From the NCBI RefSeq assembly GCF_051020765.1, contig NW_027469119.1, positions 372,001 to 436,000 on the forward strand: DNA of 64,000 nt, given 5' to 3'. Positions within the stretch are counted from its first letter, which is position 1; every line of letters starts with the position of its first letter. Below are positions 1 through 9,350 of the stretch, piece by piece. The translations under genes were made by a program, and so were the position numbers. The notes under the pieces were generated by a model. That model saw only the letters and a list, made by a program, of their open reading frames with translations, was not told the origin of the DNA and ran no database searches. The stretch is from Lasioglossum baleicum (Eukaryota; Arthropoda; Insecta; Hymenoptera; Halictidae).

Positions 1-1240
1 TGTCAGAATTTCGCATTGGAATCTGATGAAACCCAGACGCCAGATCTAGAGTTGTAAAATATTTCGAGTGTCCTAGCTGATCTAAAATATCCTCGATATT
101 GGGTAAGGGATAGGCGTCGCCGATTGTAACGTCATTTAATCGTCTATAATCAATTACGACTCTCCATTTTCGTTCACCGGAGGAATCTAATTTTTTTGGT
201 ACAACCCATAAAGGGGATGACCACGGAGAAATAGAGGGTTGTATTATCCCTTGTTTTAACATTTTATCAATTTGTTTATTCACCTCGAGTTTGTGAACTT
301 CCGGATATCTATAAGACTTCGTGAAAATGGGTGTAGAATTTGTTAAATTAATTTCATGTTCGATAGTATTTGTTGCGGATAAAATGTCGTCAGAAAAATG
401 AAATATATCGTGATATTCTTTACAAATATTTAAGACTGATCTTTGTTCTTCTAAATTTAGATGTTCCAACCGTATGTTTTCTTCTAATAGTTGTTGTCGT
501 TTTAATGGAGGGTTGGTTGAATTATTTGCTACAAGGATTGTGGAGCTAGATGGAAGTTGTTCTAAATACACCGAAATTGGTTTTATTTGTAAATCTATTA
601 TGCGCGTATTCAAAATCGTAGCATAAGCTCTATTATTTTGATTTACTTTAGTGATTGCTTTTGACAAATACACTCCTTTTTGTAACTCTAATTCCGGAAC
701 GATACCTTCTTGGATTTCGGGATTTTGTACTTCGATTTCGATAAGAGTTTCTGTTCGCGCCTTAAGGTTAATTAAATTTATTTCTCGAATTTCAGATTTG
801 TGAGGATTTAAGTAGATCGGTATGGTCGATGATCTAAAAGATAGAGTGCGTGATTGATAATCGATAGTTGCAGATTCTTTCTGTAGAAAATCCTTACCTA
901 ATAAGCCGTCGAAAGGGACGTTTGTTGCTTGATTTAGGATATAGAATTTTATATCGACAGTGGAATCACCTACTTTTACAGGAATCAAACAACTGCCTAC
1001 AGTTTCGACTGGAGTATTCACGTTAAGACCTTGTAATACCAATTTATCTTTAGAATTAAAATACGTATTAGGATTTAATTTGCATGCTTTGATTAACGAT
1101 ATGTTTGCACCTGTATCTACTAAGAGCGTGAAGGTTTGATTATCATTTTTCGAATATGACGAAGACACCGTAATATAATCTAAATTATCGCTTGGAATAG
1201 GAATGTTTAATTCTCGAATACCGCTAAGCGAGAGATTTGA
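1..1240 (-). CDS. pol: gypsy (Ty3) pol, partial: protease and start of reverse transcriptase
   Basis: This is the N-terminal part of a retrotransposon polyprotein read on the minus strand and cut by the window edge. An aspartic protease with the motif LLVDTGANISL lies near 1,090-1,125. Further on comes a gypsy-type RT start with SPWSSPLWVVPKK, VVIDYRRLND, DAYPLPNIEDILDQL and YFTTLDLASGFHQIP, the last just before base 1. The frame overlaps the end of gag in the -1 frame, the usual arrangement for Gag-Pol made by frameshifting. I see no stop between about 1,240 and 1. RNase H and integrase would lie outside the window. It is clearly Ty3/gypsy superfamily; the lineage is not resolved. Confidence 0.9.
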
Positions 1241-2289
1241 CCCTCCAGCTCGGTGTCCATCGCTGGGGGTTCCTGGGAGTTTAAATGTACCGCGGCGTTT
1301 TCTGTCTGTCGGGTTGTATGATTAGATATTTCTTGTCTTCGATTGTTATTAAATTGCCTTTTCCGACACTCCGTAATTACATGACCCTGTTTCTTACAAT
1401 AATTACAAAACCTTGACTGATTTGCATGTTGAGTCGTGTTTGGTTGAATATGGCTTTGATTTCGATTTTGCGTTTGAGATTGACGGAATTCGTTCGGAGG
1501 TCTGTACTGCTGTTGATTTCGATAAGGGGTTTGATTTGAATTAGAAACTTGAACGTTATTAATAACTCTACTACGATCGGGACCGGCCAATCTTGATCTA
1601 CATTGTGACGACTCGTGATTTGTTCTACCGCAAATGGTGCAAGATCTTCGCTTAACATATCTATGCATATCTAAAGCTCGTTCTTCTGCGACGGCTGCGG
1701 AATACGCGGAATTTAAATTGTCAAAATCTTTCCATCTCAGCATTTGAGAAATTTGCGGACAACTGTGGTAAACAAATCGATTTAAGGTCGTTTCTTCCAC
1801 GGATTTCTTTTTTCCTGGAATTTGTAGAGGATCATCCGAATATTGTTGTATTGCGCGAAGAGCTCTCGAGGATAAAGTTAATAACCTTTGATAAAAAGCG
1901 GTAATACTTTCAGAATGATACTGTTTACTATTACTTAGTTCTTCCATTATTTGACAATAGTGTTTTTTATCTTGAAATAATAGTTTAAGCCGTTCCTTTA
2001 ATTCTGTCCAATTACGAAAACTTTGAAGAGTAAGTTGTTCTTTAGCATTTCCAGAAATTTGTGAAAGGATGAAATATAACAAAGGCGTTTTTTGTCTCTC
2101 CGAAGCGAGTTCATCTGCATTATTGCAATTGGCTATAAATTGTCCGAGTTCGTAACGGTTACCAGAGAATTCTTTTGGAATTAGTTTACATAGAAATGAT
2201 ATTGGGTACTCGGAGGAATTTGTGGAATTTGAGGAAATAACTGGAGATGGAGAAGCCATCGTAATCTGAGTACAAAAGGCGATTACCAA
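1207..2289 (-). CDS. gag: gypsy Gag (capsid plus nucleocapsid)
   Basis: This 360-residue Gag forms the particle shell and binds RNA. The middle has a capsid-like helical region (FRNWTELKERLKLLFQDK, SITAFYQRLLTLSSRALRAI). Two CCHC zinc knuckles follow: CTICGRTNHESSQC and CNYCKKQGHVITEC, separated by an Asn/Gln-rich linker. The stop is just before the protease frame, with pol continuing in the -1 frame. The start may be the internal MASPSPVISS rather than the first Met. Length and knuckle layout fit an insect gypsy Gag. The frame is undamaged, so this copy may be fairly young. Confidence 0.88.
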   Translation of the reverse strand: MVIAFCTQITMASPSPVISSNSTNSSEYPISFLCKLIPKEFSGNRYELGQFIANCNNADELASERQKTPLLYFILSQISGNAKEQLTLQSFRNWTELKERLKLLFQDKKHYCQIMEELSNSKQYHSESITAFYQRLLTLSSRALRAIQQYSDDPLQIPGKKKSVEETTLNRFVYHSCPQISQMLRWKDFDNLNSAYSAAVAEERALDMHRYVKRRSCTICGRTNHESSQCRSRLAGPDRSRVINNVQVSNSNQTPYRNQQQYRPPNEFRQSQTQNRNQSHIQPNTTQHANQSRFCNYCKKQGHVITECRKRQFNNNRRQEISNHTTRQTENAAVHLNSQEPPAMDTELEGQISRLAVFEN

Positions 2290-2493
2290 GCAACAAAATC
2301 CAAAGATGTATGTACCTGTCGTCTACCAGTGAAGTGCGTGAAGTTCCTGTGCGTGCCAGCGGTTGACTTCCTTCTCTGAGGGGACTGAATCCGTAGAATC
2401 TTCCGGTTAACACTATTGTTTCCCGTCACGATAAAAATCCGTAGGTGGAGAACACTTTTGATAAAGTCTGATTATTCTTTCACCAATGACGGG

Positions 2494-2510
2494 TCCTACC
2501 GACTGCGCCA
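2494..2510 (-). promoter_or_regulatory. Primer binding site of the left gypsy element, probably tRNA-Ser
   Basis: On the minus strand this 17-mer starts TGGCGCAGTCGG. It is complementary to a 3' tRNA end of the type CCGACTGCGCCA, which fits tRNA-Ser as used by 17.6/297-like elements. It lies about 4 nt from a likely LTR end (...ACACA) and about 200 bp upstream of gag. Confidence 0.7.
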
Positions 2511-2514
2511 ATTT

Positions 2515-3024
2515 TGTGTCGTGATCCCGAAATGAATAAGAACAGGTTTGGAAGAATGTTACTGGTCTTTATTTTACTCTTTACGATGTCGACGGTTTCA
2601 AGCTCAGATAACTTCTGCAGTAAGGATGCTGGAAAAAAGGGGAGAAGGATGTCTTTGGAGTAGGGGGATTGTAGGGGAGTTGTAGGAGAGGAAAAGTGAA
2701 AGTAGAGAGTTCAAGTAAGGGATGGTCGCTGGTCAGGACGTCTGGTTTTCGTCTACGTCAAGGACGGCTCAAGGAATACGGTTGTATGTAATAGGAGGAC
2801 GGAAAGAGAGAGAAAGAACTGGAGAGGATGGTTGAGATTTATGATCGGGGACAACCCTGCGTTGGGAAAACTACTGTCGTACATGTGGCCCTTATTGTAA
2901 GGAAGACTGCTAGAGCAGGTATAAGTTAGCAAAGGCATGCAGTATCTGACACTTAGTTGAAAAAATATTACGCAGAAAAGGAAATAAAGTATATGTAAAA
3001 TGGCTGGGAATGGACGCATCACAT
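2515..3024 (-). repeat. 5' LTR of the left gypsy element (outer boundary uncertain)
   Basis: The sequence beyond the primer binding site is the expected place for the 5' LTR. Read on the minus strand it would run from a TGTGATG start near 3,024 to ...CGACACA at 2,515. An AATAAA-type signal lies near 2,570. Its partner LTR is outside the window, so the outer end is a guess and could extend to about 3,180. Short open frames here do not look like genes. Confidence 0.45.
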
Positions 3025-3224
3025 AATTCGTGGATAGCTAAAACGAATATACTTTAATTATATTTTTTCTATTCGTATTTTAATTATGATAATTAATTTT
3101 TTCTAAACGACTATACTTTATATTGCGATAATTCTGCTTCAATTTCATTTTTCTGTAGGAATTGTATGTAATGTTGTAATAAAAAAAAATACAAAAGAGA
3201 TATTCTCAAATAATTTTATTTTAA

Positions 3225-3311
3225 TGAAGAGTAAAAAATGCGAGCGACGTGTGCAAAGCTTTCGTGTCAGCATTGAAGAAGGACGGTAGCCCCCGAACAA
3301 CTTGCAGACTG
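3225..3311 (+). pseudogene. Fragment of Polinton integrase
   Basis: The DNA matches the integrase gene near 25,490-25,580 closely at nucleotide level (gacgtgtgcaaagctttcgt; ttgaagaaggacggtag; aacaacttgca). It would encode roughly the segment between the first and second catalytic Asp residues, ending at the NNLHTD-type motif. A one-base insertion in an A run breaks the frame, and the match stops near 3,311. It shows that Polinton remnant 1 once carried an integrase in the + orientation. Confidence 0.75.
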
Positions 3312-3342
3312 ACTATTTAACATGTATAAGATAGACAGTACA

Positions 3343-3693
3343 TTATAATCCACATTCGTCTTTACCGCGTGGTAGTGGCTGAATCGTTTCGGAGTCCACC
3401 CCAATCGGTACATTGCCACAACTTTTTCCGCGAATGAATTGACATTTTCTCGACCATTTTTTATGTTCTATCACCGGATCATCTTCTGTTTCCCATTCAT
3501 CCAGTTGTAAGCCACACTCGAAACACTTCACCCAATCCTCCAAATGTATGTAGAAAAACCCTGCTGCGGCAAGATCTTTAGGATTGACAATATCATTATA
3601 TCCCCAGTTGTCAAAACTCTGAAGTCTCTCATATTCAAAACGATAATCATGCGGTTGGTCTGGTAGGGATATTTTGCGAGCGAAGGACATCAT
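3343..3693 (-). CDS. Single-BIR-domain protein of Polinton remnant 1
   Basis: This 116-residue protein has one baculoviral IAP repeat. Visible are ERLQSFDNWGY, DLAAAGFFYIHLEDWVKCFEC, a WETEDDP segment, EH and a final C; together these give the zinc-binding C-x2-C...H...C set (CFEC, EHKKW, KCQF). BIR domains usually bind caspases or IAP antagonists. No RING or second BIR is present, so it is a minimal IAP-like protein. It lies 21 bp downstream of the exonuclease-like gene on the same strand. I infer that it is element cargo, because a decayed homologue sits beside the Polinton polymerase at 41.66 kb. The frame is intact. It could also be an exon of a longer spliced gene. Confidence 0.82.
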   Translation of the reverse strand: MMSFARKISLPDQPHDYRFEYERLQSFDNWGYNDIVNPKDLAAAGFFYIHLEDWVKCFECGLQLDEWETEDDPVIEHKKWSRKCQFIRGKSCGNVPIGVDSETIQPLPRGKDECGL

Positions 3694-3714
3694 ATAATAA
3701 ATATAGTCCGTAAT

Positions 3715-4236
3715 TCATATAATATGTTTATTGAGCCATTCGCGAAATGTTATAACTTCGCTTAAACTACAATGATTGTGCTTCGATGAGTAACAGTGAA
3801 GCTGACATATATGATTATTAGTAACATTATATCCAGGATAATTTATTAATTCTTCATATTTTGGACAACCAAATACTTCTAAATTTACCGATTGTATTCC
3901 TAAATGTTGCAATAGTTGTTTTTCAAACGATCCTCCTTTGTAAGCAACTAAAGGATTCTCATAATTAGAAACAAAATTTTTTATCACATCATATATATCT
4001 GCTTGTCTGTATTTTTCATGTCCAAAATCCTTGAATGGAATTCCGTGTATGTAATTTCTAATGTAAGTAACAGTTCTTCTGTCTGCGTATGACAAATCGG
4101 AAAAATCCATGTTCAGTTTAAAATCGGCTTTTTCAAATGAACCATCATGCATATTTATTATTGCCAACTCTTCGCATAGAAATTTTTTGCCAACCATGAA
4201 TCCGTCCAAGTCCAGGATTTGCATAATTTGATTCAT
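3715..4236 (-). CDS. Exonuclease/RNase H-fold-like protein associated with Polinton remnant 1 (function tentative)
   Basis: This 173-residue protein starts with a DLDGFMVGKKFLCEELAI segment and continues with NYENPLVAYKGGSFEKQLL, then VFGCPKYEELINYPG and a His/Cys-rich end (HICQLHCYSSKHNHCSL). The pattern (acidic pair near the N-terminus, then a conserved Gly/Glu block) resembles small RNase H-fold or 3'-5' exonuclease-like proteins found in insect transposons. That reading is from memory of the style of these proteins, not a search. A poly-pyrimidine tract ending in TTTAG lies immediately before the ATG, so this may be the last exon of a spliced gene. The BIR gene follows 21 bp downstream. 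Confidence 0.5.
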   Translation of the reverse strand: MNQIMQILDLDGFMVGKKFLCEELAIINMHDGSFEKADFKLNMDFSDLSYADRRTVTYIRNYIHGIPFKDFGHEKYRQADIYDVIKNFVSNYENPLVAYKGGSFEKQLLQHLGIQSVNLEVFGCPKYEELINYPGYNVTNNHICQLHCYSSKHNHCSLSEVITFREWLNKHII

Positions 4237-4888
4237 CTAAATAAAAAAATAAAAAAAGTTTTTAAAAAAAAACAACGTTTCAATCATCTTGCTACCGCAC
4301 GGTTGTTAACAAAATATTCCTTTCAACTTTGATTTGATATCATTCGTTAAATTTCCAGTTCTCAAAAATATAATTACACTTTGCATCCAACGATGCGATG
4401 TTCGCCCGTTTCGATGATGTTCAATATCGCGGACGGGGAATTGATCACCGGCCATCGCGCCACAACTTGACTAAATCTTTTCGTGTAAGTGAAACATACA
4501 CGACTCGTTGTGTCGTTTCGCATTAAACGTACCACCAATGTTTTCAGCTCGATGGAGAAATGATCGCTCAAGTATGAATTTATAACGTGAGGCCAAGCTA
4601 AATTTTCAACGTTGGTGCTGTCATTTCATCTTTTTTCCTCGATACATTCATTCCACAAGTCTAACGGACAGTATGCGAAAACCGTCACGTATGGAACAAT
4701 GAAGGATCTTACATGAAACAACACCAAAGATATCGCTTGAGCATCCGTTGATGCGCCACGGTATAATTATGAATACCGAATAACTTTTACCACGATAAAA
4801 CGCTTGCAACGATGGAACGTTTGCGAAGACTACAATTCACATTCCATCGTGTCCTATTTATTCGTTCCTACCCTTAAAGACAAGGGTG
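4237..4888. other. Non-coding stretch of Polinton remnant 1
   Basis: I see no convincing gene. A 65-codon frame at 4,374-4,571 on the minus strand has no recognisable motif. The stretch is AT-rich near the exonuclease-like gene and becomes mixed further right. Confidence 0.4.
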
Positions 4889-5199
4889 ATGACTCAGCAG
4901 CTCTGCCCTTGGCCTAAATGACGTAAGAAAGAAGGGGGCGGTGCCTAACAGCTTTGCCCTTGGCCTAGATGACGTAATGCGTGTGCAATACCAAAGGAGT
5001 ATAATCTTTCAGAGGGATTGTCCCCCTCCCCGTGAAAAAATATGATGTAATATATGCTTGCGCAATACCGCTCTGCGGTACCACCCCTTAAGTAATGACT
5101 CAGCAGCTCTGTCCTTGGCCTAGATGACGTAAGAAAGAAGGGGGCGGTGCCTAACAGCTTTGTCCTTGGCCTAGATGACGTAATGCTTGTGCAATGCGG
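4889..5199. repeat. About 103-bp direct repeat, two copies 205 bp apart
   Basis: Copies lie at about 4,889-4,991 and 5,095-5,199. Each starts atgactcagcagctctg and contains ttggcctagatgacgtaa-type blocks twice, so that block occurs four times in 310 bp. The copies differ by only a few bases. No coding sense is visible. The block could be part of an LTR or promoter of an unidentified element. Confidence 0.7.
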
Positions 5200-5409
5200 T
5201 ACCGCTCTCCCGTGAATTGGAAAGTTCCTCAGAACCGCCTGAATTGGGAAGTGTCACAGAACCCCCCTATATATCCTACTCAAGTCGGGTACGTTCAAAA
5301 TGTCCGAGAACTTGTACAAAAAACACAAGATGTAACGGGCCAAAACACAGCCCGTTTTGGCCTGAGAAGTACAATAAAGATTTCAGATGAAAACTGATGA
5401 GTTTCCCTT

Positions 5410-5788
5410 TGTAGTTGAATAGATAGCGAGATTCACATATAGCGCCGTGAATCCCGTAGATAGGTGAATCGAACTATGTTTACTCGCGAAAACCGGTCAA
5501 GAGACGCGCGACGTTTACCGTGAGAGAGAGCAAGAACGATTGCTTTAGATCGACCAGCAGCGAGAAGTTCTCTCTCACCGTCGGGGCGATGACTTTGCGA
5601 TACGAGCCGCTGGGCCAATAGAAACTGTATTAGCCCAGTCGATAATCGATCCGACGGCGATGGCCTATAGCGCGGCGCGCTGCTAATCGATCATTGATCC
5701 TCGCGATGTCGCAAGGATCAGCCAATACGTGGGCTGCGTGGTGGATCGTGCGTCACGATCCTACGACACGCGTGGCCAATCCCAAACA
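5410..5788 (-). repeat. BEL-1-type LTR fragment inserted in the coiled-coil gene
   Basis: Read on the minus strand from 5,788 this begins TGTTTGGGATTGG and matches the BEL-1 LTR (11,465 and 15,469) closely for about 230 bp, including the inverted repeat around GGATCGTG/CACGATCC. Beyond about 5,550 it diverges, and the other end is not resolved. It truncates the coiled-coil frame that starts at 5,789. Confidence 0.8.
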
Positions 5789-6202
5789 AAACTATATGTG
5801 GATACAGTTGAATCACAGTCCATGGTTGAGATTTTGAAAAAACTGGATAGAGAATTGATAGCTAATATAGAAACGCTTAAGTCTGAGGTCACGGAGAAAA
5901 TGATTAGAGATATAAAAACAACAGTGACCGAAGTTAATACTGAACTAGGTAAATATGTTGATGCAATGATGGTTGACGCGAAAACTGAGATCGAGGAGAA
6001 ATTAGGCAAAGACCTGGATACGGTAGTTGCCGGTATGAAGATTGAGATCGAGGAAAAATTAGGTAAAGACCTGGATACGGTAGTAGCCTATGAAAAGGAT
6101 CAGATCGTGGAGAAATTGAATAGAGATCTGAAAACTGTTAAAGAGACATTAAAATCGGAGATCAGAGAAACACTCTCTGAAGAATTCAGCAAGAATATTT
6201 GA
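5789..6202 (+). CDS. Coiled-coil protein of Polinton remnant 1, 5' truncated
   Basis: The frame runs from the LTR junction to a stop at 6,202. The product is highly charged and helical, rich in Glu, Lys, Leu and Val with heptad-like spacing. A repeat of about 19 residues is present (EIEEKLGKDLDTVVA twice, then QIVEKLNRDLKTVKE), coded by 57-bp DNA repeats. The first residues (KLYVDT) resemble KQYVDS in the coiled-coil gene at 22.9-25.2 kb, which suggests the two are versions of one element gene. The open frame extends left into the BEL LTR, but that part is not original. A role as a structural or fibre protein is only a guess. Confidence 0.6.
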   Translation, partial: KLYVDTVESQSMVEILKKLDRELIANIETLKSEVTEKMIRDIKTTVTEVNTELGKYVDAMMVDAKTEIEEKLGKDLDTVVAGMKIEIEEKLGKDLDTVVAYEKDQIVEKLNRDLKTVKETLKSEIRETLSEEFSKNI

Positions 6203-6329
6203 AACAATCTGTATTTATTATTACTTATTGTTATTTATTACACAATAAAATGTATATAATATATTTGTTTATAGTGTTTTTTTCAATACAATGTCAAACA
6301 TTCCAAGTTCGTTGTCCTCCGATCCATAA

Positions 6330-6829
6330 TTAATGATAATCGTGATAATGTTGATGCATACATACATCGAGATATTTTTCACACGTAGGTATAGTTACAG
6401 TTTCATTGGATTTAATGTCATTATTTGAATCGATACTTCGTCGTCCTCTAGATGATGATGATGATGATGATGATGATGAGGAATTGCGACACAATGGATT
6501 CATAATAAGAAAATATGGTCTCTCTTCTTCAGGTATATTATCCGGCATGTAGTCTAGCATCACATTGTTTAATTCCATATCTATCACGCACGATAGATTA
6601 TAACGTATTTCCAACATCTTGTCGAGTATCTGAGTGTATGCTTCTTTCTTATCAAGCCATGGTAAATTCTGATTCATAAGTTTGATTGGTTCAGAATCCA
6701 TCGGAATCATATATGTTGTAAGACCGATAACTACAATTACAAACTCTATTATCTGTAACAATACATTTTAATATTAATTTAATATAACTCTCATATAATA
6801 AATATTGAATGACATACCTTAATAAGCAT
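6330..6829 (-). CDS. Spliced small putative secreted protein, Ser-rich, of Polinton remnant 1
   Basis: Exon 1 is 6,818-6,829 (four codons, MLIK); a 65-bp GT-AG intron follows (6,817 down to 6,753), then exon 2 runs 6,752-6,330, giving about 144 residues. Joining gives a hydrophobic N-terminus (MLIKIIEFVIVVIGLTTYM) that looks like a signal peptide or anchor. Later come a run of about 11 Ser, a basic RGRRS site that resembles a furin-type cleavage motif, and a C-terminal half with two Cys and several His. A TATA box lies about 100 bp upstream at 6,921-6,930. The family is not recognised. It is convergent with the coiled-coil gene, and the frame is intact. Confidence 0.55.
6753..6817 (-). other. 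Intron of the small secreted-protein gene
   Basis: On the minus strand the donor is AAG|GTATGTC and the acceptor TGTTACAG|ATAATAG. Length is 65 bp, AT-rich, phase 0. Splicing puts a short Met exon in frame with the main exon. Confidence 0.6.
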
Positions 6830-6920
6830 CTTTACGATCAGTAACACTCAATATGGCATAAACGACTTCGTGATGGTGGTATAGCTAACAATGACTAGAG
6901 TGAACGACTCGATGAAGCAG

Positions 6921-6930
6921 TACTTATATA
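6921..6930 (-). promoter_or_regulatory. TATA box of the small secreted-protein gene
   Basis: TATATAAGTA on the minus strand lies about 92-100 bp upstream of the ATG at 6,829. A transcription start would fall about 30 bp further, near GTCGTTCACTC. Confidence 0.5.
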
Positions 6931-7129
6931 CTAATGTGTGTGTGTTTTATGAAATCTATTTTTAGCACAGTTCCCTTACAACATATTTTACGCAACAGCA
7001 TTAGTCTGTTACAACATACTATACACAATTCTATGCATTCTTCACAATCTACATCATGTCTAATTTTACAACATGATTCACCTCAGCTGTGTCATTTCTA
7101 TTTTTAGAAATGATTCATATTCCCCCTCC

Positions 7130-7154
7130 CTACCTACCTACCTACCTACCTACC
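7130..7154 (+). repeat. (CTAC)n microsatellite
   Basis: About six CTAC units. The flanking stretch 6,931-7,244 has no gene that I can support. Confidence 0.9.
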
Positions 7155-7244
7155 AGTATTTTTAATAAAACTTGCAATAAGAGCCTAATTGGAAACAATC
7201 GTAAAAATATCGTCGTGCCAGACGCATCTCATATCAACAAGAAA

Positions 7245-7325
7245 CTAGAGGGGTGTTGTTGCTCGCTCGCTTCGCGAGCTTCGCAAGTAGGGTTGTCGTA
7301 GCTCGCTCGCTTTGCGAGCTCGCGA
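7245..7325 (-). mobile_element. Helitron 3' terminus
   Basis: Reading the minus strand, a GC-rich hairpin GCTCGC-GAA-GCGAGC is followed about 16 nt later by CTAG at 7,248-7,245, and the next base is T. This matches the Helitron rule of a terminal hairpin followed by CTRR, with insertion before T. A second, similar hairpin lies just upstream (7,300-7,325). The helicase remnant at 7.66-8.2 kb is on the same strand and in the right place. Confidence 0.75.
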
Positions 7326-7659
7326 GAGGGTTAGTGGTACGGATGTTATTTGGTGTGTGACTCTCCAAGAGTCACACAAAGAACTTCCCGATTAGTTAGT
7401 TGTAGTATATTATTATCATTACTAAGTGTACGTTTTAATAAGATTATACGTTTTCAGGGAAATTCAATAGTTTTCTACTTATCAAAATGTTTGCTATATG
7501 GCGTCGCATTAAACGAACATCGCAGGCTCGTTGCTCGCTTGGTTCCTTGTTATAGCATACTAATGTTGCAAAATAAATTGTCTTAATTAGTTTTTCGCAA
7601 ACGATACAACTCCTCATTATCCGGGTTTGCAGTATTGATCTTGGTTTTCTTCGATACTG

Positions 7660-8225
7660 TTAATTTAAATTGTCCCAAAATATATAAACCGCGCTCAATT
7701 TTGAAACTCTGCTCAGTGCCACATACAACATTTGTAAAGTTCGCCTTTCTGATTTTTTAAAATCCAAACATACTTTCTCGTATGTTTGTCCCTGACTTTT
7801 ATGAATCGTAATCGCTTCAGCAGGAACCACTGGAAATTGACTACGTGTGATTTGATATTTTACCTCACTCGACATATTTACTTGATTCGATATTTTTATT
7901 ATTGGTGTTAAATTTTGATGAATATTTGCATTTTTCATATAATCACGATAACGAGTTCTTACTTTCACTCCTACTCTGGCCAATTGAAAATCTAACCACA
8001 ATATAGACGGAATTTTAGTATTTTCTTGAAAAGTAATAAATTTTAATATTCCGCATGTGTGTGTGCTCCATTAACCAATCCGTTTTCAACATCAATGTTA
8101 TTAATAATTATCATATAGTTTATATTAATTTTCAATTTAATCTCACAAGGGAACATATTCAGATGCGAAATTCGGATTTTGATAAAACTTTGGGAGTTTA
8201 TAGTTCTTTGAAAAATATTTGACAC
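7660..8225 (-). pseudogene. Helitron Rep/Helicase, C-terminal (PIF1-like) part
   Basis: Two frames cover the C-terminal end of a PIF1-family helicase. The upstream part (8,225-8,043) has FPCEIKLKININYMIIINNI and VENGLVNGAHT, the usual LKLxxxxPVMLLRNLxxxxGLCNGTRL region. The downstream part (8,001-7,660) has QFPVVPAEAITIHKSQGQT (helicase motif V) and LYVALSRVSKLSAVYI (motif VI). A frameshift near 8,030 joins them. The N-terminal helicase and Rep domains are missing. A near-identical copy lies at 63,441-63,920 on the plus strand. Confidence 0.85.
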
Positions 8226-8848
8226 GTATTTTTTTTATCGGCAACCATCCACTTTGAAGGGGTGAAAACAGCCCTCAAAGTTGGGGGTCAAAACCATATT
8301 TTTTGAGATATCTCGGAAACCAGAGGTCGAAAAAATTTGAATTTTTTTTTAAATTGTGTGTTTTTCAATGAGCAATGTAGTCGCGCAAGAAAATATTAAC
8401 AAAAGTTTTTTGTTTAAACAATATATTAAAAATTTGATTTCTTTTTGTAGTTCCTCTTATTTATTGTTAGTTAATTTTAAAGTAAACTTGGGTGCGTGAT
8501 CTTTGATCCAAAATAGGGGATACATGTTTCAGGATTTTCTTTTTTTTGCCATTTAACAATAATTATGCATAATGGAATATAGTCTTGCACCTGGCGTGTG
8601 GGGGAATTCTGGCTTGTTTTATCGAAATATAAGCATTTAGTATAAACGTATATAGTATTTTAAACAATACCACTGGATTACATGTCGTTTATTGTTTTAT
8701 CAGCAGCTAAAGAAGGTGGCGTAGGTACCAGCGTGACGCGATGCTAATTATCGCGGCGGAGTAAGGGTATCGACTGGTATGTATAGCCAATTCTCCTGCA
8801 AATTTCTCCGGTTGTTGGGTGTTTCCTTGTTATGATTGCTGTGATATG
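8144..8848. repeat. Helitron-associated repeat, copy A
   Basis: This block from the helicase-coding edge (gaacatattcagatgcg) to gtgatat occurs three times: here (+), at about 9,656-10,320 (+, copy B) and at about 10,480-11,180 (inverted, copy C). It holds ccatccactttgaaggggtg and a tgagatatctcggaaacc motif. It ends abruptly at 8,848 where the truncated LTR-G begins. Confidence 0.8.
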
Positions 8849-9350
8849 TGCGAGCGAACGAGCGATAACATATAAGCGCCCTGCGTCAGCGAGTCCGCGC
8901 GAGAATAGATGTTCGGGTTAGCCAGTAAGCCGCGCCCGTCAATAGTTAAGGTACCGCGTTAGCCAGTAAGCCGCGCCCGTCAATAGGAAATGTACCGCGT
9001 TAGTCAGTAAGCCGCGCCCGTTAGTAGTTCATGTACCGCGTTAGGAAGTAAGGTACGTCCGCCGCCGATACACCGTCCGCTCCTCGCGATCACCGTTGTT
9101 CACTGTCCGCCGTTGTTCGCGTCCGTCACGACTCGTACCGCGTATCCTGTCTACCGCCGTGACACGTCTCCGAGTCTACCAACGTTCGGTCAACGAGGAG
9201 GGTCCGCGTATACTGTATTATACCTCCGTTATCGGCTGTGTTCTCTAATAAACCTTTGCTTTGTTTTTACCACCAGGAGTATTCATTCGCGGCTCGAAGA
9301 ACCCTGTACGATCGACTGAGTCGGCTCTCTCCCAACCGGCCCGTGTTACA
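8849..9350 (+). repeat. LTR-G, 3' part only (left arm of the inverted duplication)
   Basis: The sequence TGCGAGCGAACG...CCGTGTTACA is an inverted copy of 16,022-16,524, the 3' half of the gypsy-G LTR. It has an AATAAA near 9,247 and a tandem array at 8,917-9,055. The LTR is cut at 8,849 without a terminal TG of its own. So it was created by a rearrangement breakpoint, not by insertion. Confidence 0.85.
8917..9055 (+). repeat. Roughly 42-bp tandem repeat inside LTR-G
   Basis: Three and a half units of the form gttagccagtaagccgcgcc...gtaccgc. The same array is at 16,321-16,455 in inverse orientation. Confidence 0.85.

Noticed and set aside
2753..3022. 89-codon hydrophobic minus-strand frame
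   Set aside because: Lies in the presumed gypsy LTR; hydrophobicity stems from pyrimidine-rich DNA.
4374..4571. 65-codon minus-strand frame
   Set aside because: No recognisable domain, no supporting context; kept as non-coding.
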